Of a stretch of 64,000 nucleotides of DNA, positions 33,054 to 44,385 are shown in pieces; position 1 is the stretch's first letter; each line of letters begins with the position of its first letter. The notes beneath the pieces are model-generated. The model saw only the letters and a list, made by a program, of their open reading frames with translations. It was not told the origin of the DNA and made no database searches. This DNA comes from Alitta virens. Its lineage: Eukaryota > Annelida > Polychaeta > Phyllodocida > Nereididae. Position numbers and translations under genes: made by a program. The stretch is from assembly GCA_932294295.1 (NCBI GenBank), contig OW028579.1:28469250-28533249 (forward strand), read 5' to 3'.

Positions 33054-34979
33054 ATGGATTTTAAAACTGCTACATTCAACTTGTCATCAGTCTTTCCACC
33101 AAATGAATTTCCTGATATTTCATCAACCATATCAGCATCTACTGCAGACAATATAAGTGACTTTAACAATATTAGGGACTTTACCAACATCAGTGACTTT
33201 CAAAGACAGTCTCGACAAGTGCCACTATTTACCTTTCCAATCTTTGCACTGATTGTTCGAATCATGATCATGTTTTCTTCAGTCTTTGGAAACTTATTAA
33301 TTGCCATAGCTTTATTGAAGAACAGGCATGTGTGGAAAGAGAGTTATTCTCTTATCCTGAATGTCTGTGTTTATCAATTTTTCCTTGGAGCACTGGCCAT
33401 GCCTGAAAATTTAATGACAAGGAACATTCGTGTCTGGACGAGGCTGATCGGCAACCTTTGTCAAGTGAAAGGGGCAGTCATAACTTTCCTGACATTCGGA
33501 GAAGTTTTTGGGGTATTTCTGCTTACTCTTGATAGGCTTGTGTTCTTCGTAATGCCTTTAAGGTACTACAATATCATCACAAGAACTGTGACTTTCATTT
33601 TGATTGCAGTGGGAGGAATTTTGAGTATGACCATGTCGCTTATCATCCATCTAAGTTATAAAATGCCATATGGAGTAGTTTGCGTGCCAAATTTCATCTT
33701 ATCGCGTGCAAATCTCTTCCTCAGCTTCTTTTTCATCTTGATTCTATCCATAGTAACCCTTGTTTTTAATGTGATAATTGGATTCATTGCTTGTCGTCAA
33801 TCCCGAAAAACTACTCCTTCGTGCTCAACCAACAGTTCAATTGCAGGCACATTCCGAATGAGTTATAGATCATCAGACTATCAAAACAAGATAAGTTCTA
33901 ACCAGACAGCCAAAAAGAACAGTAGAAGTCCAAATACTCTTAATGACCAAGAGAAACAAAATACTGTGGCAAACCCAGCCTTGTATTGCAAGAAAGAAAC
34001 AAAAGAAGGAAGAGGATCAGATCATCAAAATGAAGAATCCAGTTGTCCATCTCGTGGATCAGATCATCAAAATGAAGAATCCAGTTGTCCATCTCGTGGA
34101 TCAGATCATCAAAATGAAGAATCCAGTTGTCCATCTCGTGGATCAGATCATCAAAATGAAGAATCCAGTTGTCCATCTCGTGGATCAGATCATCAAAATG
34201 AAGAATCCAGTTGTCCATCTCGTGGATCAGATCATCAAAATGAAGAATCCAGTTGTCCATCACGTGGATCAGATCATCAAAATGAAGAATCCAGTTTTCC
34301 ATCTCGTGGATCAGATCATCAAAATGAAGAATCCAGTTGTCCATCTCGTGGATCAGATCATCAAAATGAAGAATCCAGTTGTCCATCTCGTGGATCAGAT
34401 CATCAAAATAAGGTATTCAGTGGTCACAATGAAATATCAAGTGGTTTATCTCATGGATCAGATCATCAAAATGAAATATCCAGTGGTTTAACTCATAGAT
34501 CAGATCATCAAAATGAACAATCCAGGTCAGCTTGCGACAGTATTGGTGATCTGGGACTGATGGAAAGATCAGTTGATGAACATGTCAATGAGACCAAAGC
34601 AGAAAGCTCAAGGGATTGCCATAGCAATCTTGAGCTTGACAAAGATTGTAAAGCTGAAAATTATGATGGAGAACTTAAGAATCGCCAGACAGCAGTAAAG
34701 AGAAACATAAATTCAGCTTCATCTGGACAGAAGCGAATAACGAGAATGCTCCTAATTGCAGTTGCACTTTTTCTGTTGTCATATTTTCCTTTTGCTGGTT
34801 ATCGGTTTGCCGTTATGTCTGGCCGCATCGCTCACAGTGGCACTGTGAATTTCTGGATGGCAAACTTTCTGTACCTGAACTGTGGTCTTAATCCTATTGT
34901 CTACTTCTTTTCCAATGCTGATCTCAGAAATGTTTTCAGAAGATCCCGTGCTGGGGGTCTGAATCGGCCATCTGATTAA
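33054..34979 (+). CDS. Rhodopsin-class G-protein-coupled receptor with a giant repetitive third cytoplasmic loop
   Basis: 641-residue seven-helix receptor encoded in one exon; the acceptor at 32964 puts an untranslated exon upstream. The N-terminus (1-58) has N-glycosylation sites (NLS, NIS). TM1 is about 60-88 with GN at 79-80; TM2 98-118; Cys136 and Cys210 for the extracellular disulfide; TM3 140-163 ending DRL (160-162, for DRY); TM4 177-200; TM5 217-246; TM6 563-590; TM7 600-622 with NPIVY at 613-617. Loop 3 (about 247-560) is over 300 residues, against 20-100 in most family members. It contains nine near-perfect copies of GSDHQNEESSCPSR plus three degenerate ones. The TM2 position normally holding Asp (2.50) reads Gln108 (NVCVYQFF), and TM6 has SYFP for the usual CWxP. 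Ligand unknown. A possible poly(A) signal AATAAA is at 35409. Confidence 0.93.
   Translation: MDFKTATFNLSSVFPPNEFPDISSTISASTADNISDFNNIRDFTNISDFQRQSRQVPLFTFPIFALIVRIMIMFSSVFGNLLIAIALLKNRHVWKESYSLILNVCVYQFFLGALAMPENLMTRNIRVWTRLIGNLCQVKGAVITFLTFGEVFGVFLLTLDRLVFFVMPLRYYNIITRTVTFILIAVGGILSMTMSLIIHLSYKMPYGVVCVPNFILSRANLFLSFFFILILSIVTLVFNVIIGFIACRQSRKTTPSCSTNSSIAGTFRMSYRSSDYQNKISSNQTAKKNSRSPNTLNDQEKQNTVANPALYCKKETKEGRGSDHQNEESSCPSRGSDHQNEESSCPSRGSDHQNEESSCPSRGSDHQNEESSCPSRGSDHQNEESSCPSRGSDHQNEESSCPSRGSDHQNEESSFPSRGSDHQNEESSCPSRGSDHQNEESSCPSRGSDHQNKVFSGHNEISSGLSHGSDHQNEISSGLTHRSDHQNEQSRSACDSIGDLGLMERSVDEHVNETKAESSRDCHSNLELDKDCKAENYDGELKNRQTAVKRNINSASSGQKRITRMLLIAVALFLLSYFPFAGYRFAVMSGRIAHSGTVNFWMANFLYLNCGLNPIVYFFSNADLRNVFRRSRAGGLNRPSD
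34014..34522 (+). repeat. 42-bp in-frame minisatellite inside the GPCR
   Basis: Nine 42-bp units (34014-34391) starting GGATCAGATCATCAAAATGA, then three diverged units. Because 42 is a multiple of three and the unit lacks stops in several frames, long shadow ORFs appear in another plus frame and on the minus strand. The near-identity of units points to recent expansion. Confidence 0.97.
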
Positions 34980-35095
34980 AGGTTGATTTTATACATTGGA
35001 TTGGAAGACCAAGTACATGTACTACAATTTGTAAACCAATGCCTTCACACTTTACAGGCTTAATTAATGTGCAGTGCCTGTATGCCTTCTAATAG

Positions 35096-35240
35096 GCAGC
35101 TGGGTGGTCTAGCAGTAACAGGCTCACCTGCTCCTCTGGGGACCCGGGTTCAATCCCAGGCCCGGGCACCATTCATGAGCATCATCTCAGCTGGAATGGG
35201 GTAAATCATGCTTTTTCATCTCTGATCACAAGCATTAATT
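35096..35240 (+). mobile_element. tRNA-like SINE (Glu/Asp-type head)
   Basis: GGGTGGTCTAGCAGTAACAG is an A box and ACCCGGGTTCAATCCCAGG a B box. The 5' end does not pair with the 3' GCCCGGGCACC, and SINE-like sequence follows. Not a functional tRNA. Confidence 0.7.
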
Positions 35241-37060
35241 GAAATTCTGAATTTCAACTGATTCCTGTTTATTATTCATATTAAAGAGGAAGATTGTCTA
35301 TAATTTGTTTTGATCATGGATGGAACATGCAATATCAATTTTAATTCCAGTTGGATTATTTTCAGAAACAACAACAAGAACGAAATATTAATAATTTATA
35401 TAAAATGAAATAAATATCTAAAATGATTACTCTAACTAGAGTATATCTATCTATAGATAGTTTCTATCATTGTTTTATTTTCATTTTTTATTGATTACGA
35501 TTTAATGAATTATTGATAGTAACGTACTATTAGGTGAAGATCTCATAACTATCTGTCTATCTACATATCTACATATCTATACTCTATGAGGTATTACTAA
35601 TTTTATTAACAAGAATATTCTTGTTTTTGCCTAGTATACTCCATTAATTGTCCTCACCTTATCTATTATATAAATTTTATTTGACGAAAATCAGACTATA
35701 TACAATTAATTATGACCATTATACTAAATGACAATTGACACTCAGATATGTGTGATGTTCAAAGTGGCTTCTTTTTAATTGTGAATTGAATGGCAATATT
35801 GTAATTAGGAAATACTTTCACATATTTGGTGTTTTGTTTAATTTTGTGGAAATTTTCTAAACATATAAAGTAAGGAAGATGGTCTGATATGTTATTGATC
35901 AATATTCCAGTTTTTACTGCAGTTAGGTCATTTGAAATTTTGACAAAAAAATTATCTGTGTTAATCGACACTTGTAACTTCATTCTTCATTTTTATTGGC
36001 GTTCACAGGTAATCAATTAGATCAAATGGAATTTCAATTGTTTATGCTCATTTTTCTGTTTTATCAGTATGAAATTTTGTGGTGTACGTGATCTTGTGTT
36101 CCTTCTACAATGTTTGATGTATCAGGCAGTTCCTAGTTCTGTTTTGTGAATGTCTGATAAGTCTGACTTACATGCACCATTTGTTATCTTGTGTCATCAT
36201 GCCAGTTTTTTTATCTTGTATATTCACCTATTAAAACGTAATAAACTTTACTGTTAATAATAAAGCCAATAACTGATCCAATCAGGATAACTAAGTTTGA
36301 TTAAGCTGTAAAGTACAATGTTTCATATAGTGTCACCAGCAGTGCATTTTAAATCGCCACTACAGTTTCCATTGGTCTGTTTGATATGAAATATTGCTGT
36401 GATTTGTTTCAGTCTACACTTGTGTTTATATTTAAAAGTTGCTTGAAGATATTTTAGGGTCCACTTTGTCATCTTTTGACAATGTTCATGTTCCAAGACC
36501 AAAGGAGCCCCAAGCTGAGCTAAGTTGAGCAATTATGGTCAATGGGATGGAAATTCTATCCTATGATGAAACTGTACTGGTAAAAGATTTTAGTAATTTG
36601 TTTAAAGAGAAAATGACACAAGCCAAGAAGAGAGGCCAACTATCAAACCGAATGAACCTGTAATTACTTAGGCCTACTATAGAATTCAAGAGAGTACTGA
36701 AGATATGAGTAAAACATCCGGCCCACATAATCCACTGCCCAAGAATACAGCCAAGGTCATATCTTCACGATTACAATGCCAATTGATCACGATCTCATAA
36801 GTGGCCTATATGGCGGTAGTCAACCCCTTTACCTATCTTTTGAAATGATAAAAAAATTGACAAAGTTGTGGCCAAAATTGATCACGAATCTAGACTATCA
36901 GGTTGCCCCTGCATGTCCAAAATAGGCCAAAACGTGTAATATTATAATTTCTAGTGCAGTGTCCCAATAAATCTTCCCAATCAAGTTTAAAAATTGTACA
37001 GTTTCATGATTTGATTATCATTAAAGTAACTGTCATGCAAATAATAATAATAAATGGAAA
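35241..37060. other. Intergenic with a LINE endonuclease scrap
   Basis: Only 35983-35759 (minus strand) is interpretable. KTGILINNISDHLPYFICLE matches the SDH block of LINE endonucleases, so it is a small LINE fragment. The rest is AT-rich DNA without signal. Confidence 0.55.
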
Positions 37061-37081
37061 TACCCAATGGTTTTAGAGCCG

Positions 37082-37090
37082 TATAAATAG
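37082..37090 (+). promoter_or_regulatory. TATA box of the tyrosinase gene
   Basis: TATAAATAG, followed about 30 bp later by an initiator-like TCAGCATAAC. A short untranslated exon (about 37112-37211) ends at CAG|GTAATT. Confidence 0.8.
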
Positions 37091-37710
37091 TTGCCGCTTT
37101 GCACTCAGCATAACAGGCAGCTTTCTTTCAACTTCTGGAGGCCAGTTTGTGTGTTTTGTGGAGTCTATTCTTCACTTGTGTTGGTGAAGTTTATAAAGTG
37201 CTGCTGAACAGGTAATTGCTATAACATCACCTGCCATCTTGTCACCGAATAGTTCTTCAAGCATAATCAGTTTCATTAACTGTAGAAATAATTATTCTAG
37301 CATTTGGTATATTCTGGTGTTAGAGAATCAAGAATGGCATATCACAGAGATGCCCTTAATACTTTAAAAAATTCATTTATTTGTTTATTATCAAGCTTAA
37401 TCATTAAAAGGCACTTGTGTACATGTGTCACGTCTTCAATTTTTAAGTAAATGTATGTGACGTAGGTAAGTAATGTATTTTAGTGGTACATTTAAATGTA
37501 TCGCAATCAGAACAAAGTTATCTGAAAAGCTTTTCTTTTTTTCCTTTTTTCATTTAAAGGCACCGTGCTTACACATGTGAATATTTTTAACACCGTCAAA
37601 AATTTTATTATATTTCTTATTTCTAGGCAGCTTAATCTCTAAGTTTCAATATGAGTACACCCACTTCGATATAAATGATTAATAGGCATTGAATTATTTT
37701 CAGAATCAAA

Positions 37711-40700
37711 ATGGCCAAGTCAACATTCACACTTATGATACTTCTACATGGTTTGATCTGTTCAAATTTAACAACTGGGGCACCAACTCCCAAAGAGTTA
37801 AAGGTTAGTGAAATATGTACCCAGTTAAATAATTTTCAGCAATTTATGCATCAATGAAATTTTTTCATACTTTCAAGTGCCCAGTCAAAATTATATATAT
37901 ATGAAAAAAAAGCGTGCCATGCTTGTCTGCACGTCACGTTTGCCAATTTAAAATAAATTTTCAAACTCAAAATAATTTTTAGAAGGGTAACACATTCAAT
38001 TACAAATGTTTTTCAGTATCATTTGCTGTTGTGTGTTGTGAACGTAAGCATTCCAAAGATTGCAATGAAGAATTTATGCCATTTTTATGTCAGTTTCAAG
38101 GATGTATGGACAAACTGGCCAGCAGGGCAGATATTCCTAAGATCATTCTTACAGAAGCGTGTAAAAACATGGAAGAATGGCAACATAGGGCATCCATGGA
38201 CAAAAGGTATACCTTTTTCTTGATAATACATTACTTATCACTTTGCGCATTAGAATATAAGAAAATATCATCTGCAGAGATGAATGTTCTTCAATGAAAA
38301 TTTATCAGCATTTTTGCAATTCTCTTCCAGTGACCCTTCAGCTGTGAAGATTAGCAAAGAACAAATGGCATTCATGAACTCCTTAGGTCACCAGCCCGGT
38401 AGAGAAAGTGACTGGCCATTCATACCTCCTAATGCAAAGCCTAGAAAGGTCTTACTATATTTTACTATTGTCACATTCTGTTAGCACAGGCAATCGCCGA
38501 AATAACAATTGTAAATGATTAATATAGAATAAGAGAGTGCTTTAAGTTGGCAAACACATTGTTAAAAATATTTTTAAAAATCATGGTACAGTACAATAGG
38601 TTACAAAAAATGCATTGGTTATATTTTACTAAAATATGATCATCACTGTGCAGGAATATAGAATGCTCACAGATGAAGAGAGAAACAAGTTCCACAATGC
38701 TGTCAATGTACTGAAGACCTTTTACATTGATGACAAGAACAACATCTACGATACTTTTGTTGACTTTCACTTTCCTGACCAATCTCCTTCTGCTCATTTT
38801 GGACCAAATTTCCTTGGATGGCACAGGGAATTTTTGCATAGGTAGGTTGAGTTACAATAACTATTTAGTGACATTTATTAATAGCGATTGAGGTTAGATG
38901 GCACTTGACATATATCATTCCTTGGCAAGTGATTTTACCTATGTGTTTTGGTGTGACATAAACAAGAATATTCTTTTTCAAAAAAACAATAGATACCTGG
39001 TGTTGTGTGTAGAATGCCAGCAGCACTAGGCCTACAATGTAAACACTTTAATACTGTATGATGGCTACTGCCTCATTGAGACCAGTGTTTGTGCCTTGTA
39101 TACTCCATTCTTAACAAAACATTTTACAAATTTATTTATCTATTGTATATAAATATAAATTCTACACATTTTCCTGAACAATTCAGTCTTTATTTGATGA
39201 AAATCGGACTAATATTAGAAGAGCAGCAGCATATGAATACCTATAGCGTAGTCATCCCCCTCCCTGCCTCTGCTGCCTATGCTGCCTATGTGTTGACCTA
39301 TATATTGTCAAAACTCAGAGCGTTCATTCGCTTAAATATACCTGGTCTGTCATAGAACATAGTATGACAGTTCTATAATTGATAAAAGCCTTAAGAGATT
39401 GGGTGGTCATCTATTATCTTCCGATGATAATCTTTGTTGATTCGTCATATCCGCCAGTTATGACACATTGTATAAATATGTATGGTTCTTGACACTACTT
39501 TTTTTTTCGCAACTCTTCCATCTTCACAGATTTGAAAGAGCGCTTCAGTTAGTTGATGCAGATGTCACTCTGCCATACTGGGACACCAGAATGGATGAAC
39601 TTTTGGGGGATAATGCACACCAGTCAATCATGTGGACCGACGAATTCATGGGAAACAAAAGAGGAGATGTCACAACAGGGCCTTTCAAAAACTGGATATT
39701 GGGCAAACCGACTCTGAATAGGTGAGTCATATAAAAATGTTTCAACTAATTCAAGCAAGATTTGAGGTCATGAGAGCATATCATTAATTTCTATATATAT
39801 GTAGTAATGCGTTGTTTCTCAATATCCAGAAAGAACCAAATTAAGAATATTTTTCTTTTTAATATCATTCTTTAACAACATTACAGAAAACTACATTAAA
39901 CTTCTGATAGTAGTGATAATACACTGTATTACAAAACATAAATATGTGTTAAAAGGAGTGCTAATTCTAACAATTATGATGTTACATTTTGCTGTTTTGA
40001 GGCTCACCATTTCATTCACAAATTCTTTAGTTTAAATGCAGAGACAATCTCTGAATCAGCTCAAGATACCTTAATCTTAATGAAGACATCTTTTTCTATG
40101 TTGCTGCCATTGTTTGAGACTTACATGGCCTTTTTTTTCTTTCTTCCATGTAAAGAAACGTTCTGTTTAGAGCTGAATCAGAGGTTAGGCCAGTCTTTGG
40201 CCAGGAAGATTATGACTACGTCGTATCTATTGACAACTTCCGCAACCTAACACTGTTGGTTGATCCATACTTTGAAATCTTTCATGGACGCAGTCACACA
40301 TGGGTAGGTGGTGTAATGAGTGATATTTCTAACTCTCCTTCTGATCCCTCATTTTATTTACACCATTGCTTCATGGACTTCGTTTGGCGCAATCAACAAT
40401 CAAGAGTCTTTCAAGAAATTGGGCGCAAACACTACTTCTACCCACGAGAAGATGACGAGGAAGCCTATGGTGTCGGCAGAGTCACTGACCCCACAAATCC
40501 TAATAATACACTCTCTGATCCAATAAATTCTTACCATTTCTATGACAATCCAATGTGGCCCTTCGTTGAGAAGAAGAACTATGAAGGCTTGAGTGATGTC
40601 TATTGGCTCTACAGTTACTATGATGATCCAGCTACTTGCGATGAAACAAAACCGTCTTGTGGGTCTCCATATCTGTTCTGTGTCTTAGAATTCAGCAGAT

Positions 40701-40801
40701 GTGCACCTAAGCTGCATATCGGAGGAAACTGCTCTGATTTCAAAGACTATGACTCTTGCTACAACAGTGCATGTATCGAAGGTCTGTGCACAGCTGTGTA
40801 G
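37711..40801 (+). CDS. Secreted tyrosinase (type-3 copper oxidase)
   Basis: Copper monooxygenase/catechol oxidase predicted to oxidise phenols outside the cell. Untranslated exon about 37112-37211; coding exons 37711-37807, 38017-38206, 38331-38448, 38654-38841, 39530-39721, 40156-40801 (start codon within an exon beginning 37704). These sum to 477 codons in frame. The donor GTGAAA at 37808 must be used rather than the better-looking GTTAGT at 37804, which breaks the frame. Signal peptide: residues 1-22 or so. CuA: FHF, AHFGPNF, GWHREFLHRFE. CuB: HGRSHTW and FYLHHCFMDFVW. All six copper His are present. The C-terminus is a Cys-rich block (CGSPYLFC, GGNCSDF, CYNSACIEGLC) typical of invertebrate secreted tyrosinases. 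No transmembrane helix. Introns are short and clean. Confidence 0.95.
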
Positions 40802-40881
40802 AAAGTGCCAAGTCCAAGATTTTGCATATTTAATGAAATAGAAATGTTTTTATATTTTCTTGTTGTGTGTTTTATTTTTAC

Positions 40882-40887
40882 CAATAA
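40882..40887 (+). terminator. Tyrosinase poly(A) signal
   Basis: AATAAA about 80 bp after the stop codon, preceded by T-rich sequence. Confidence 0.7.
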
Positions 40888-40917
40888 ATGAACATGATAA
40901 AAGTCATTACGGGAGAC

Positions 40918-41840
40918 CGGGGCTGGTTGTCACACTTTTTATTCTTTTCAGCTCATCTTCACTAATTTATAACATTGATCAGCAATAACCCTAAAATATT
41001 AAAGAGCAATATATTGGGCAGCAACATGGGTTGTGCCGCTTACATATTGTACACCATTGTCACACAAATCAAAAAACAAAAAACGTATTTCAAATGTGAC
41101 AACCATGCAGCCGCATAGCCGGGGAAGTTTGTCACACTACATGGGGCTGACGGTCACACAATGAAAAAAGGAGAGAAAGACTAATAAGAGTAAATCCTCT
41201 TTAATGGATTGACTTGCATGGAAATGAGAAATCATGTCAATACATGTTCAAAACATTAAACAAATATAGTCTGAATATCATAGTTGGAAAAAGAATTAGG
41301 CCTAATGAGGAGTTCAGGTGATACTGGAAAAATTTCTTGTGACCGGATTTTCTGAACAGATAAAAAGAGTCTTTATACGTGTGATATATATGTGTGGCAA
41401 AGCATTTGATGAGGTTTCTCGAACTGCAGTATTGAAAATTGCTATATTTTTATAGATGAAACTACTACTGATGAGAGTAATTTCCATATTGCGTTTGATT
41501 TAATGTTCACTATGTAATATTAATGGATCTCTCCAGGTAGCCTCACGCTAGCGATAAAATATATTTATCTTTGTGAGGTCTCCTTTGCGAAACAAATGTT
41601 TATAAATAGAAATATGAAAATAAATTGTAAATATGTTTTGGCAAAATAAAAAGAATAATATCAACTTGTGTCATGTACATGTATTGGCCACAAAAGACTG
41701 ACAAGACCATCAAACCTTCACAAACATTGGACTTTGTCTGACTTACAGATTAATTATTAAGTCTTGTATGACATACATAAATGCCTTGCATTCCAACACA
41801 TACTCTGCATCAGAATCCATGTGACAACCAGCCCCACCTG
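40918..41840. mobile_element. Candidate 0.9-kb element with 16-bp inverted ends
   Basis: GGGGCTGGTTGTCACA near 40919 and its reverse complement TGTGACAACCAGCCCC near 41820. Diverged internal copies of the same motif lie near 41115 and 41145. No ORF of note. Confidence 0.6.
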
Positions 41841-42309
41841 ATGTTTTTAACTATGCCCTTTGATCTTGGTAAAACATGAAGTCACAGCATTTGCAGCTGT
41901 ATCATATCATGAAGCCCTTTTATCACTGAACACAATAAAATACTTAGGTCATCTGTACCTGTTACATTGTACCTCTAACAACAAATCATTACAATATCCA
42001 AAATTTACCTACATGGGGAAAATCAGAAAACTGAACACCACACGTGGAAATAATCCCTGCTGATCAATATAATGATTCTGAAGTATTTAGTAAGACCAAC
42101 CAAAACCATGGATGACTTAGCCTTCTTCGGATATAAGATATATACCTGAAACCAAAAACAATCTGGACCTATCCACAACTATCCATCTTTTGCATGTTTC
42201 AAGCTTACTTCCATACCAAGACATTATCTGTTAATACAGACTGTGGAACTATAATTTGATGAATGTCTGGTTACATTTGTAGCAATACTAGCAAGGCAGC
42301 AAGCGATTC

Positions 42310-42470
42310 ACAGTGAAGATTATAAGTTATCACATGTATGTTTATTTTGAGAATACAGGAATTTATTCTACGAAATTGTCATATTTCACAAAGCCGAAGG
42401 TCGAGTGAAATATGACAACTGAATGGAATAAATTCTTGTATGCTCAAAATATCAACATGTGATAGCAATT
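42310..42470. repeat. Palindromic foldback repeat
   Basis: TATCACATGTATGTTTATTTTGAG...GGAATTTATTC on the left pairs with GAATAAATTCTTGTATGCTC...CAACATGTGATA on the right, around a centre near 42400 (CACAAAGCCGAAGG). Typical of a palindromic MITE. Confidence 0.75.
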
Positions 42471-42799
42471 TTATTCTCTGGACAGAAAAATCGCGGTCTA
42501 AAACCGATGTAAACAATTATTTTCTCGGCTCCTAATTGTCATAAACACAATATTTACCTATCAGCCGGAGCGCAATTTGGTTGGCAACACTGCAATGCCT
42601 TCCCTATACTTCCTGGCAGGCTGGGCAACGTTTATTTTGAAATAACTCTGTCCAGTCCATAGTTTCTTCAATTTGACAGTTAAAAATGTCATTGCAAATT
42701 GATTTCAGTGTCAGCTAGTGTCCAAAATTTGTGAAAAAAGCTAATTATCACAAATTGACAGCGTCAATAAAAGCTCATCAATCTGAACGTAGGATCGAT

Positions 42800-42990
42800 G
42801 TCCAATGTCGTCATAATCGGCCAGGATGATGTCACTCAATATTGTAGCCAATTGTTCTCTGTTCGTGTACGATGTCATTAGCTTAAGTACTTAATAAACT
42901 CCTTTCCCCAGCATGCATAGCGCATTCTACTTATGAGTGTGTGTGATCTGGGTAATCTTGTGCTATAACCTTTGTGACGTCATCAATTTA
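42800..42990 (-). repeat. Dispersed repeat (second copy of the 14420-14560 unit)
   Basis: Reverse-strand match to 14420-14560, with an extra block of about 40 bp (GCATGCTGGGGAAAGGAG on the minus strand) missing from the other copy. Confidence 0.8.
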
Positions 42991-43464
42991 CTCCATGACC
43001 TGTTTGAATGATTACTTTACAGACAGTGGAACCTTTAAGGACCGGTATGTGGCTCCCCCGGGGGCTCTAAAGTCTCTTTCATTGAAAATTAATAACAATA
43101 GATGTCTATAAAATTTACTGACATAGATCTACATGTAGCGGCCGAAAAACTACTTTGAACATTGATCTTATTCAATATGAACTTCTTGTTCTTTTGATCT
43201 ACAATATCTTCAGTAGTCAAACAGTCAGGAATCAAAAATAACCAGTTGATGTCTTTGTTAGGAATGGCCATGCACGATGGTCTGTTCTGGATCTTTCAGC
43301 CTTATTTTCAACAATATTCTTAGATATAGATAATATCTAAGTAGAAGCTATAAAATCCCTAGAAAGTAATGTAAATCCAAACTCTATTAGCTAGGCCCTA
43401 GGGTAGTCTCTCAGTCAGTGAGAGTCCTGGATACACATAACATCCTCTTCTGCTGTAATAGCCA

Positions 43465-43585
43465 GCTCAGATAGCATTCCAAATCGGGCCAGCAGCGTTT
43501 CTATATAGGCCAACGTCGGTACAGCATCGTTTTGAAGTCGCCAACATCTCACCAACGCTGAAACGATTTGGAATGCTATCTGGGT
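43465..43585. mobile_element. MITE, complete copy 5
   Basis: About 120 bp with near-perfect ends: CAGATAGCATTCCAAATCG on the left and CGATTTGGAATGCTATCTGG on the right. Best-preserved member of the family. Confidence 0.9.
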
Positions 43586-43756
43586 TTTCATTACAAGCGA
43601 ACAACTTAAAAGGAAGACGTTTTCATGGCTCATCCTTCAAACGTTCTTCTTAGAATCCATAAAAATAAAAGATATACAGCATGACTACCGATGTTTCCAA
43701 ACGAAGATATCTACAAACAGTGCAGCAACCAGTCGTCATGACAGTGCTACAGACAA

Positions 43757-43830
43757 CCAGATAGCATTCCTAATATCTTTTCGGTTGAAGTCATGTTGAT
43801 GCCAAGCCAATTTAGAATGTTAACTTATCG
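43757..43830. mobile_element. MITE-like repeat, diverged copy 6
   Basis: Starts CCAGATAGCATTCCTAAT. The right end is decayed (CCAATTTAGAATGTTAAC). Confidence 0.6.
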
Positions 43831-44041
43831 GGAATGTCGTCAGGATCAAAGTTTAATATTGCCCAAAATAACTGACTCTGATTTTGTCTGCTGTGTGTAT
43901 TAGGCTGGATTGGATGCCGTGACCCATTCAGGAACTAAAACTAGCGGATGAAATTCTGGGTCAGTGATTCGGGCAAAGTTTAATAGTGCTCCATAGCCAT
44001 ATGGAAAATAAATTGCTTCTGTCTTTCTTGTCTAGTTTGCC

Positions 44042-44380
44042 TGTCGGCGATGTTGATGCGATGTTGATACGATGTTGATACAATGTTGACACGATGTTGA
44101 CACGATGTTGATACGATGTTGACATGATGTTGACATGATGTTGACATGATGTTGACATGATGTTGACATGATGATATGATGTTGACATGATGTTGACATG
44201 ATGTTGACATGATGATATGATGATGATATGATGTTGACATGATGTTGACATGATGTTGATATGATGTTGATATGATGTTGACATGATGTTGACATGATGT
44301 TGATATGATGTTGATATAATGTTGACATGATTTTGATATGGTGTTTAAAAAAAACACTGGTTAAATTTGGAATGCTATCA
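44042..44380. repeat. Minisatellite grown inside MITE copy 7
   Basis: More than 20 units of 12 bp or so (GATGTTGACAT / GATGTTGATAC). It ends in the MITE terminus AATTTGGAATGCTATC at about 44364-44379. The unit matches the GATGTTGAT words inside other MITE copies. Three antisense ORFs of His/Asn-rich repeats across it are shadows. Confidence 0.9.
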
Positions 44381-44385
44381 AGGAT

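Noticed and set aside
33940..34491. Long ORFs in another plus frame and on the minus strand over the GPCR repeats
   Set aside because: They exist only because a 42-bp stop-free unit is repeated; the receptor frame has seven helices and family motifs.
37804..37809. GTTAGT as donor of the first tyrosinase coding exon
   Set aside because: It leaves phase 0 and breaks the frame with the next exon; the donor four bases later keeps all six exons in frame.
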